From a bacterium (GTDB lineage: Bacteria > Cyanobacteriota > Vampirovibrionia > Gastranaerophilales > Gastranaerophilaceae), in NCBI GenBank assembly GCA_017444705.1, contig JAFSWA010000045.1, positions 1 through 17,466 of the forward strand: a stretch of DNA of 17,466 bases, given 5' to 3'. Every line of letters begins with the position of its first letter. Positions within the stretch are counted from its first letter, which is position 1. The translations under genes were made by a program, and so were the position numbers. Of the stretch, positions 7,472 through 14,679 are shown piece by piece. Under the pieces are notes generated by a model. The model had not been told where the DNA came from. It saw only the letters and a program-made list of their open reading frames with translations, and searched no databases.

Positions 7472-10400
7472 ATGGATAATTTTTCGTACGATAAAAATAA
7501 TATCGGCAAGCTGAATTTTAAAAAAAATAAAAAAAGCGATTTAATATTGAATTCTCAAAAAGCGATTCAACAAGCAGAGAGTGAAAAGCAAAAAGTAGAA
7601 TACAGTATTTATCCGGGCGGAGAAACCGAAAAAAAGGACGGGCTGCCGTATAATGTAATATTTGGCGTAAAATCATCATCAAGACCGTCATTTGGAGCAA
7701 ATGCAAGTCCTTTTAAAAGAACTTCCGATGCATTACGTTCAAAACACCCATACCCTCATAGTGAAAATGAAATTGATTATTGGCTCAACGGTTTTATGTA
7801 CAATCATAAGAAACGCTTTGACTTTGATTATTGTTTTGAAAAAGAACTCAAAGAAAAAGTTACAATGAGTAATGTTGACCTTGTTAATAATTATGCCCTA
7901 ATTTGTGATAAAACAGGCTACCCAAGATTTTCCGGAGGTGATATATCTTCCCTTATAGATGTTTCTAAACCTGATAATATGCCTTATATCTATGAATTGG
8001 TTAATATGGAAACAGAAGATGAAAACCCGATTTTTAGTGGATATAATATAAAAGATTTAGTAGAAACAATTCAAAAAAGAGCATCTTGGTACGGAAAGCC
8101 ATCTGCAATATCATATTTTGAGGGAATAAAACCAAAAATAAAAAGGCTCTCTGAAATTAAAATTACTAACGGATGTTACAGTAGTAATGTTTTTACAGGA
8201 AGTGATATTGTTAATATTTTAAACAGCAATTTTGGATTTACCGAAAGGGAATTTGATTATATAAAAGAATTAGCAAATAAAACAACGGAAAAAGGTGAAA
8301 AACGGTTTCGGGGTTACGATATAGTTTCAATTATTCCGATTGCATATGAATACAATAAAAATTATATTAATGAATTATCAAAAATAGAAAGTCTTGACGG
8401 AGAAACTATTGCGAAACTTGTAAAGTTGACAAGACCTGATGATATTGAAGAAATAAGAGAGCTTCTTAAAGTAAAAAATGCCGAAGGACAATCTGCTATA
8501 AGTAAATTTTCTCTTGAATATTTCTTTAATGACAGGGAAAGAAAAATAAATTTTGAAATCTTAAAACAACTTGCACTTATTCAAAATGATGAAAAGAAAC
8601 AAAGATTTAGCGACTTAAATTTGGCGGATTTAGAAAAAATAGCAAATACAGAGAATATTGATTTTATAAAAGAATTGGCAAAAACGAAAAAAGAAAATAA
8701 AGAACCATATGCAGCACATGAAATAGTATATTTAGCAAAATATGCAAATAAGGGAAATACAGATTTTATAAAAGAGCTTATGACCATAAAATCAGGCGGT
8801 CAATTACGGTTTGAGCCATATTATATTGAACCTATTGCAAAAATTGCAAAACCCGAAAATATTAATTTTATCAGAGAACTCATTAAGATGAAAGATGATG
8901 ACGGTAATCCGAGATTTAGTGCTGATTGTATTGCCAAAATCACAAGCGCGGCAAAACCTGATAAAAAAGATATTATTTATGAAATTTTAAATAAAAAAGA
9001 TGATGAGGGAAAAATCAGATTTAGTGGCAGCGAAATTAGTAGTTTATGCCATTACGTAAATAAAGATAATGTAAATATATTCAGAAAACTTGAAGAAATA
9101 AGAATTAACGGAAAACCGAGATTTGAAGCCGGTGATATAAGAAACATATTTTATTCTTTGGAAAAATCTAAACCTGAGGCTGTCGGGATTTTAGACGATT
9201 TACTAAAAGCGGAAACAAAAGACGGAAAGCCTTTGTATAAAGGATGTTCAATCGGAACGATTTTAGAAAAAATCAATTCTGAAAATATCGATTATGCAAA
9301 ATACTTGCTCAAATGTAACATTGACGGAGAACCTGCCTATAAAGAAAGTAATGAGATTGTACAAACTTTAAGAGGTGTATTTGTAAAACCTGATATTTCT
9401 TTACCGTTCAGGGATAAAAATGAATTATTAAATGAGTTGAAGTACTGTTTAGAATTATCAAATGACGATAAATCAAAAGAAATTATAAGCGAAAAAATCA
9501 AAATCCTTGAAAAAAGTACAGAAAAAATAACCGATTCTATACCTGTTTCAAAAGAAGCTAACGATGAATTTTGGCAGAATTTCCTTGTTAGTGCAAATAA
9601 AGAGAATAAAGACGTTATTTTAAATCTTGATACCATTGTAAATAAGTACGGAAAAGAGGGATTACCTATTGAATATTCAAGGGTTGATTTTGTAAAGGAT
9701 TTGAAAGCCAAATTAGAAACACTAAATGAAAATGAACAAAAACAGATTCTCAAAAAGCTTGATATAGAATTTAATAAAGATACTTATGAGGGTTTTATAA
9801 ATCTTAACGGATTAGATAAGTCAAACCCCAAAGAAGCGGAAATCCAAAGCCTTTGTGAAAAATTACTGCTTAAAAATAAAATTACAACCGGAGATGAAAA
9901 AACCGATAAATTTTTAAATTCAATTATAAAAGGCATCCCTGAATTTGTTAATATTATTGGTAAAGAACCGCATGGAGTTCATCAATACAGTGTTGATTTA
10001 CATATACTAAAAGTATTAAAAGAAGTAGTGGCTAATCCGAAATTTGATACACTTTCAAATCAGGATAAAACAGTAGCACAGCTAATGGCACTTTTCCATG
10101 ATATCGGCAAATTAGGCGGAGTTGACGATAATTACCATGAACAGGCTTCTGCGGTAATTACAAATGATATTATGAAAAAAATGAAATTTCCCGTATTTTT
10201 GAAGAAAAGAATAGTTGAACTTGTAAAAAATCATAATTGGTTTGAACAAATTAATACAGGAAAAATTGATGCTCACAGTGCGGCTTTAATGTTCAGAAAT
10301 CCCGAAGATTTAATTATTGCGGAAATCTTTGGAGAGGCTGATTTAAAAGGGGTAAGCGATGCGTTTTATAATAATTATTCAAATCAGCTAAAATACAGAG

Positions 10401-11227
10401 TAGAATCAATGAAAAAAGCACTTGATGCGTATTATTCAACGGGAAATATGATTTTTCCGACAAGAATTTTGGATATTAATAAAATTCCGACGGAAGAATA
10501 CAAAGGCAAAAAATACAAAGTTTTGAATATAGCAAAATTGCCGGATAATGCTGATTTGACGAAGTACGGATTATCGGTGAAAAATAAAAGAGATTTAAGA
10601 CTTATATTCCATGCAGGTGATATTGATACAATCAGAAAAGTAACATTACCATTTAATGAAGCTGTTATTTGTTCCTCAATGATTTCTCCCGACAAGAAAG
10701 CGACTTTTTGGGGAGAAAGAGTCGGGATGTTACTCGATGCACCAAACGCAAATGTTATTAACACAGCAAACGAAAACCAAGTATCAGGCAAGGAAAGAGA
10801 TTTCCGTAGTTTTGCCGCAATGACTGATCCTAATGAAAAATATTCTTGCAGAAAATACCAAAGACGAGATTTTTTGGCATCTTTAAATAAAAAATATAAT
10901 ATTTCGGAAGAAGATTATTGTGAAATATATAAAAAATTAGTAAATAAAGAATTTCTATCACAATTTGAAGATATTACTCTTTCAAACGGAACAACAATAA
11001 AAGCGGAGGATTTGAAAAATGCATACAAAGAATCTGAAAACAGAATTATGCAAAATTCAGACTTTAAACATAATGAAATAAACCTCTATAATCCGGAGCT
11101 TAAAGGAATAATATTTATGGGTGATTCTGTTGAAGAGTTAAACAACTCATGGTCGTTTGCTTTTGAATATGCACAAAAATATGATTTACCGATATTCTTA
11201 ATGGGTAAAAAACCTGACGATATTTAA
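7472..11227 (+). CDS. Large protein with ~35-residue repeat array, GlnD-like HD phosphohydrolase domain and unknown C-terminal domain
   Basis: The 1251-aa product has no signal peptide. Residues 1-100 are Lys/Ser/Asn-rich and contain RPSFGAN (71-77). About 14 degenerate repeats follow (148-650). An HD domain spans about 815-970: H837-x-Y-S-V-D-x-H844, then LFHDIGK with H876/D877, H889, H921 and D957 as likely metal ligands. The HxYxVDxH...FHDI pattern is like the uridylyl-removing HD domain of GlnD, but the GlnD nucleotidyltransferase and ACT domains are absent. HD domains hydrolyse phosphoesters; the substrate here is unknown. Residues about 1040-1251 form a further domain I cannot name, with AVICSSMISPDKKATFWGER and a closing GIIFMGDSVEELNNSW. 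The ribosome site is modest (TAGGAATGGG, 7457-7465). The gene ends 17 bp from the convergent GH15-like gene, with no terminator visible between them. Confidence 0.85.
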   Translation: MDNFSYDKNNIGKLNFKKNKKSDLILNSQKAIQQAESEKQKVEYSIYPGGETEKKDGLPYNVIFGVKSSSRPSFGANASPFKRTSDALRSKHPYPHSENEIDYWLNGFMYNHKKRFDFDYCFEKELKEKVTMSNVDLVNNYALICDKTGYPRFSGGDISSLIDVSKPDNMPYIYELVNMETEDENPIFSGYNIKDLVETIQKRASWYGKPSAISYFEGIKPKIKRLSEIKITNGCYSSNVFTGSDIVNILNSNFGFTEREFDYIKELANKTTEKGEKRFRGYDIVSIIPIAYEYNKNYINELSKIESLDGETIAKLVKLTRPDDIEEIRELLKVKNAEGQSAISKFSLEYFFNDRERKINFEILKQLALIQNDEKKQRFSDLNLADLEKIANTENIDFIKELAKTKKENKEPYAAHEIVYLAKYANKGNTDFIKELMTIKSGGQLRFEPYYIEPIAKIAKPENINFIRELIKMKDDDGNPRFSADCIAKITSAAKPDKKDIIYEILNKKDDEGKIRFSGSEISSLCHYVNKDNVNIFRKLEEIRINGKPRFEAGDIRNIFYSLEKSKPEAVGILDDLLKAETKDGKPLYKGCSIGTILEKINSENIDYAKYLLKCNIDGEPAYKESNEIVQTLRGVFVKPDISLPFRDKNELLNELKYCLELSNDDKSKEIISEKIKILEKSTEKITDSIPVSKEANDEFWQNFLVSANKENKDVILNLDTIVNKYGKEGLPIEYSRVDFVKDLKAKLETLNENEQKQILKKLDIEFNKDTYEGFINLNGLDKSNPKEAEIQSLCEKLLLKNKITTGDEKTDKFLNSIIKGIPEFVNIIGKEPHGVHQYSVDLHILKVLKEVVANPKFDTLSNQDKTVAQLMALFHDIGKLGGVDDNYHEQASAVITNDIMKKMKFPVFLKKRIVELVKNHNWFEQINTGKIDAHSAALMFRNPEDLIIAEIFGEADLKGVSDAFYNNYSNQLKYRVESMKKALDAYYSTGNMIFPTRILDINKIPTEEYKGKKYKVLNIAKLPDNADLTKYGLSVKNKRDLRLIFHAGDIDTIRKVTLPFNEAVICSSMISPDKKATFWGERVGMLLDAPNANVINTANENQVSGKERDFRSFAAMTDPNEKYSCRKYQRRDFLASLNKKYNISEEDYCEIYKKLVNKEFLSQFEDITLSNGTTIKAEDLKNAYKESENRIMQNSDFKHNEINLYNPELKGIIFMGDSVEELNNSWSFAFEYAQKYDLPIFLMGKKPDDI
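7913..9421 (+). repeat. Array of ~14 degenerate 34-37-residue repeats inside the HD protein
   Basis: The repeat spans residues 148-650 with the loose pattern DxxGxPRFSxxDIxxI, about five residues, AKPENIxFIxELxKxK. Clear units begin near residues 148, 181, 232, 273, 336, 372, 407, 441, 475, 510, 544, 582 and 617, with one shortened unit at 309. Examples of the phase mark are YPRFSGGDI, EKRFRGYDI, NPRFSADCI, KIRFSGSEI and KPRFEAGDI. Each unit predicts two short amphipathic helices joined by a Gly/Pro turn, so a solenoid is likely. The DNA copies have diverged, so this is old protein repetition, not a recent tandem duplication. Confidence 0.8.
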
Positions 11228-11244
11228 GATTTTATGAAAAATAT

Positions 11245-13242
11245 TCAGAGTTTTTCAATAATTTTATACTCTTGTCTTAATGCTTTATATAAAGATGCCA
11301 AAGCCCAAGCGAGCGGGGTATTTGTTCCCTGCATCATCTTTGGTTTGCCGTTTAAATCCGTTACATATTGGTGTGCTTCGCTAACCGTAACAGGCGACAT
11401 ACTTAGTCCGTTTGCTTTATATTGATAAACTCTGTCAGGGTTCTCGGCACTTATTCTTGATAAAGCTCTGTTCAAATATTCTGTCTGCTTTTCCCTTAAT
11501 TTTTTAACTAATTTTATTTCCGTAGGATTTAATTTTCGGTTTTCTTTTTTTACATTATCAAGTAATTTTTCAATTTGTTTTCCGTATCCTGTTGACATTT
11601 CTGATACCATAAACCATTGAGCCTCTTTGTCGGGAGTGGATAATTTCGCCCTTGCAAAAAACATTTCAGGGTCAGAACAATCTTTTGAGGCAAAATTATC
11701 AAGCACTTTTTTCCATTCAAGATTTAATTTTCCGTTTTTATCAACCGCCGTAAAGTAGTTCAGATTCAAATAACTGTCGGGTGATTTTGCCTCCGAGCCG
11801 TCTTTCAAAACAAATTTAAACGGAGCATATCTTATAATACCGTTTTCTCTGACCAAGTGTTTTTCTAATGATTCCAATATTTCAACGTGTTTTTTTACAT
11901 CATCAATAACATTATCCGCCAATTTTATATCAGATGTTGTTACAAATGCCAAAGATGCGTCATGAGGGCGGATAGAGGGTGCTTCTTCAAGATATGTTTT
12001 CCTTACTCTTTGTTCACCTTGTTTAATCAATTTTGTTGTTTCATTTTCATTAACAGGATTATAGCAGTTAATTCTTGCACGAACTTTTTGTATTTCGTGA
12101 TTATTATTAAATTTAGGATTAAACATTAAGTTTTTATAAGCACAATATGCACTTCTTATGGTCTCCGTATCTGATGTTAAACCTCCTTTGAGCGGAATTT
12201 CTTCCCAATTTCCGGCAGAAGGTGCTGTCGGATAATCTATTGCCTTAAAATATTTTGTTAGATTTCCTATTGATTCAATGACATTTTCAGGAATTTCATC
12301 TGCTGATTTATAACCGTATTTTCTGCCTCGGACTAGGCCGTCAACAATTCCGTTACAAAATTCTTTAAGTGCAAGTCCATGTGATTCAAGCCGTTTATTA
12401 TTAAACCAATTAACATCAGGTTCAAGAGTTTTTGGCATAAAAATATGAGGAATACCCTGCATGGCATCGCCGTTTCTGTATAAATCAGGGTTTGCAATTA
12501 AATCTTTAAAGTTCTCATTTTGAGTATGATAATATTCTCCAATAGTATTAAGGGCAGTTGTCCAGGTTTCGGGACGTTTAAATTTTTGAATATCTCCGAC
12601 TCTCATAATATCCGTTATCCAAGCTCTGTCGCTCATTTCCCAATTTTCGCTTGCACCGCAGGTTTTTACAATTCCTCTTTGTTTGTCTATCAAAAGCCCG
12701 TATCGAGGATTATCCGTGAAATCAAAAACTTTTTTCCCGTTTAAATATTTCATTAATTGACTGAAAGATTCTTTATCGTATTCACCTTTTAAAAGTTTTG
12801 AAATCGTTTCATTATGGACACTATACTTTACACCGCCGACTTTTACCGTTTCGGGTTTATATTTTGTTGCGGCAATCATTGTTGTCAAAGCATTTGAAAG
12901 TGCTTCAATACCGCCTGTTTCGTTTATTTTATCTGTTGTTAAAGAACTGTTTATTGATATTGTTTCTTTTGGGTTATCGGGGTTATTAACCGTAAAACTT
13001 TCTGTTCCCAAGACTTTTCTTAAAGGTTTAAGCCAAATTTCATCACTTTGATTTAATTTTTGTCCTTTTTCCTGCTTTTCTCTCAATTTATCCAAAGCAT
13101 TTTGTGCAATTTCTAATTTAGAATGACCTTTAAAACTCGGTTCAAAAACATCACAAACATTGTTTATTTTTGGCTTTGATATGTAAGCCTTATTTAATTT
13201 AATATCAGAATTTTGATAAGAGTGAATAACGTTAATTTTCAT
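11245..13242 (-). CDS. GH15-like (glucoamylase / phosphorylase kinase fold) protein
   Basis: The 665-aa product shows features of the (alpha/alpha)6 GH15 family, which cleaves glucose from alpha-glucan ends: a YGLLIDKQRG strand region (181-190), CGASENWEMSDRAWITDIMR (195-214), W279 followed by NNKRLESHGLAL (281-292), and SAGNWEEIP (342-350), whose Trp-Glu-Glu resembles the glucoamylase catalytic-acid motif. YLNLNYF (491-497) and a closing NTPLAWALASL (641-651) also fit. I could not place the second catalytic carboxylate, so activity is uncertain. There is no signal peptide, so a cytoplasmic glycogen-type substrate or an unusual export route is possible. The N-terminus has EPSFKGH (34-40), echoing RPSFGAN in the convergent neighbour. 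The start at 13242 has AAAGG about 8 nt upstream. The family call is by pattern only. Confidence 0.65.
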   Translation of the reverse strand: MKINVIHSYQNSDIKLNKAYISKPKINNVCDVFEPSFKGHSKLEIAQNALDKLREKQEKGQKLNQSDEIWLKPLRKVLGTESFTVNNPDNPKETISINSSLTTDKINETGGIEALSNALTTMIAATKYKPETVKVGGVKYSVHNETISKLLKGEYDKESFSQLMKYLNGKKVFDFTDNPRYGLLIDKQRGIVKTCGASENWEMSDRAWITDIMRVGDIQKFKRPETWTTALNTIGEYYHTQNENFKDLIANPDLYRNGDAMQGIPHIFMPKTLEPDVNWFNNKRLESHGLALKEFCNGIVDGLVRGRKYGYKSADEIPENVIESIGNLTKYFKAIDYPTAPSAGNWEEIPLKGGLTSDTETIRSAYCAYKNLMFNPKFNNNHEIQKVRARINCYNPVNENETTKLIKQGEQRVRKTYLEEAPSIRPHDASLAFVTTSDIKLADNVIDDVKKHVEILESLEKHLVRENGIIRYAPFKFVLKDGSEAKSPDSYLNLNYFTAVDKNGKLNLEWKKVLDNFASKDCSDPEMFFARAKLSTPDKEAQWFMVSEMSTGYGKQIEKLLDNVKKENRKLNPTEIKLVKKLREKQTEYLNRALSRISAENPDRVYQYKANGLSMSPVTVSEAHQYVTDLNGKPKMMQGTNTPLAWALASLYKALRQEYKIIEKL

Positions 13243-13312
13243 ATTTTTACCTTTTTAACTATGCTCATTTAAAATTGCAGCAAAATATTTTTTGATATAG
13301 TCTTAATATTTT

Positions 13313-13341
13313 TTTACAAATGTCATTACTGTACATGTCAA
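13313..13341 (-). promoter_or_regulatory. Possible promoter for the GH15-like gene
   Basis: On the minus strand a perfect -35 TTGACA (13341-13336) is followed after 17 bp by TGTAAA (13318-13313), four of six matches to the -10. It would give a leader of roughly 65 nt. Confidence 0.35.
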
Positions 13342-13460
13342 GCAATTAGTTACATTTTTGTAAAAATCGTCGGCACAACTTCGTTGTATAAAAAGCCGAT
13401 GACTTTGTGTTCAATAAAAATAAAGTTTGTTTGTTTTTATTTTTCCGCCCTTTCGGGCGT

Positions 13461-13488
13461 CCTACTTTTGGCATTGCCCAAAAGTAGG
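13461..13488. repeat. 11-bp perfect inverted repeat
   Basis: CCTACTTTTGG (13461-13471) and CCAAAAGTAGG (13478-13488) are exact complements around a 6-nt loop. A small GC hairpin CGCCC-TTTC-GGGCG sits directly before it (13446-13459). Similar CTACTTTTGG/CCAAAAGTAG stems are, to my recollection, a common type of dispersed intergenic repeat in several gut bacteria. Confidence 0.7.
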
Positions 13489-13537
13489 TAAAAAGCTATC
13501 GGCTGATGCTTCAGTTATATCATTTTTAAATTCAACC

Positions 13538-13579
13538 CAAAGCGGCTAAACTCACTCCGTTCAAACAATAGCCGCTTTG
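13538..13579. repeat. 11-bp perfect inverted repeat with 20-nt loop
   Basis: CAAAGCGGCTA (13538-13548) pairs exactly with TAGCCGCTTTG (13569-13579). There is no T-tract on either side, so terminator function is not supported. Confidence 0.65.
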
Positions 13580-13692
13580 TCATTGTTTCATTAAAAAATG
13601 TTTATAACTTCCGCATATGCCGCAATAGTTTTATTTTTGCGTAGCAAAAATCAAGTTTTCCGCAGGAATCGTGCTTTTCTTTTTTTCTTCGG

Positions 13693-13753
13693 TGACACTG
13701 GTTCTTTTTTTCTTTTCACGTCGAAATTGAAAAGAAAAAAAGAATGGGTGTCA
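13693..13753. repeat. Long hairpin with 17-bp perfect stem
   Basis: TTCTTTTTTTCTTTTCA (13702-13718) pairs exactly with TGAAAAGAAAAAAAGAA (13728-13744) around a 9-nt loop. After a 3-nt partly mismatched step, GACAC/GTGTC (13694-13698 / 13748-13752) pairs again, giving a nearly continuous 25-bp stem. Each arm is all-pyrimidine or all-purine for most of its length. Confidence 0.75.
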
Positions 13754-13790
13754 AATAAAAATGTTATATGTGTATTTAAAATAACGAAAA

Positions 13791-13830
13791 GGCGGTTGCA
13801 TTTTAACACAACGTAGTTGTTGCAACCGCC
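13791..13830 (-). terminator. Terminator for the MNT/HEPN unit, with nested hairpin
   Basis: GGCGGTTGCA (13791-13800) and TGCAACCGCC (13821-13830) form a 10-bp GC-rich stem. Inside it ACAAC-GTA-GTTGT (13808-13820) forms a second stem. On the minus strand the outer stem is followed by TTTTCGTTATTTT, so it can end transcription of the MNT gene about 105 bp after its stop codon. Confidence 0.6.
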
Positions 13831-13935
13831 TGTTAGACTATATTTTCACAAGGTTGAGGCTTTTATATTCCGTAAAGCGGAGCCTCCGCCTCTCACAATA
13901 TAATATTATATTTACAATAAAATAAATTTCATAAT

Positions 13936-14232
13936 TTAATTTATCGGAATTAAGTCTTTTTCAATTAATTCATAAAATGTTTTATCAATTTTATTATAAT
14001 CGGTAAAATTAACAATATACGGCAAACTGCTGTTATCAAATGCAAATTTTAATTCCACCAAAACAGAAACAGGCATTTCATTTTGTCCTTTAATTAAAAT
14101 GTCTAAATCCGAGGTTTTTTCAAAAGTGCCTTTTACTCTTGAACCGTAATAGTAAAAAGAATAATCTTTGTACTTATTGAGTATATCCAAAATTATTACT
14201 TGCTCGTTTTCATTTATTCCGTCAATTTTCAT
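13936..14232 (-). CDS. MNT-type minimal nucleotidyltransferase (HI0073-like, antitoxin partner of HEPN)
   Basis: The 98-aa product carries the polymerase-beta-fold signature GSRVKGTFEKTSDLDILI: G30-S31, then D42 and D44 as the first two metal-binding Asp. In HEPN-MNT toxin-antitoxin modules the MNT enzyme neutralises the HEPN RNase, in studied cases by AMPylating it. The segment PYIVNFTDYN (71-80) is where relatives usually read vDlvD; here the first Asp is Asn75, so the third catalytic carboxylate may be missing. The start ATG directly follows the HEPN stop codon (TGA-ATG), with GAGG 5 nt upstream, so the two are co-transcribed and translationally coupled. Family membership is secure; activity is doubtful. 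Confidence 0.85.
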   Translation of the reverse strand: MKIDGINENEQVIILDILNKYKDYSFYYYGSRVKGTFEKTSDLDILIKGQNEMPVSVLVELKFAFDNSSLPYIVNFTDYNKIDKTFYELIEKDLIPIN

Positions 14233-14647
14233 TCACGCCTCAATTTTTTCCGAGAGTTTATCATAAAGATATTGAGTGTCCCCGACCAAATCATCAATAA
14301 GTTTCAATAAATACTGTGCATTAATTTTGTTATATTCTTGACTTGTACTGTTTCTTTTTTCGTAATATTCTCTCCATTTTTCACAAGAGGTTAAAAAACA
14401 TAACTTTCCATTAATCGAAAAATATTATTCACTGTAAGTTCAGACTCACTTTTACCGTATTCAAGTTTTAAATACGTTTTCATAATTTTCCATGAAGTTT
14501 CTACGGCATATTCAAATCTTTTTACGCATGCATCTTCAATATATTCACACATCTTTTTATCTGAGCAATCAGTATAATCCTTTGTGCAATTTTTCAAAGT
14601 GTCTAAACAATTTTTTAATTTTGAAATATCTAAATCAGTTTTTTCAT
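14233..14647 (-). pseudogene. HEPN protein (HI0074-like) with two -1 frame breaks
   Basis: The start is ATG 14647 with GAGG 5 nt upstream. Frame 1 reads only MKK before going out of frame at an A6 run (plus strand T6, 14639-14644). The main frame (14639-14391) carries KRFEYAVETSWKIMKTYL, typical of HI0074/HEPN partners. It ends at TAA (14393-14391) right at a T6 run (plus A6, 14393-14398). The third frame (14394-14233) continues with EKWREYYEKRNSTSQEYNK. Adding one base to each run restores a 138-aa protein of normal family length. The usual RNxTSH motif reads RNSTSQ (R99...Q104), so the catalytic His of the HEPN RNase motif is replaced by Gln. Decay, homopolymer sequencing error, or slippage could each explain the breaks; everything else in the frame is intact. 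Confidence 0.75.
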
Positions 14648-14679
14648 TTCAACCTCATTATAATAATAACATATATTTC

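Larger units (their letters stand above)
13367..13890. repeat. Gene-free block dense in inverted repeats
   Basis: This stretch has no convincing gene but at least eight dyads. These are TCGGC/GCCGA enclosing ACAAC-TTC-GTTGT (13370-13399); CGCCC-TTTC-GGGCG (13446-13459); an 11-bp stem (13461-13488); an 11-bp stem (13538-13579); ATTTTTGC-GTA-GCAAAAAT (13633-13651); a 17-bp stem with extension (13693-13753); a 10-bp GC-rich stem (13791-13830); and GAGGCT/AGCCTC (13856-13886), which overlaps an alternative GCGGA-GCC-TCCGC (13877-13889). It is visibly richer in GC than its surroundings. It lies between the 5' end of the GH15-like gene and the 3' end of the MNT gene. REP-like or MITE-like origin is the simplest reading. 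Confidence 0.7.

Noticed and set aside
13446..13488. Adjacent GC hairpin and 11-bp hairpin as a terminator of the GH15-like or MNT gene.
   Set aside because: There is no T-tract directly after either stem on either strand, and the block lies upstream of the GH15-like gene.
13598..13816. 72-codon plus-strand open frame in the palindrome block.
   Set aside because: It runs through both arms of the long purine/pyrimidine hairpin, has no ribosome site and shows low-complexity Phe/Lys/Arg content; it is a by-product of the repeats.
14391..14597. Stand-alone 68-aa gene starting at TTG within the HEPN region.
   Set aside because: The conserved HEPN-partner sequence extends on both sides in other frames, and the proper ATG with an SD is at 14647, so this is the middle part of a broken gene.
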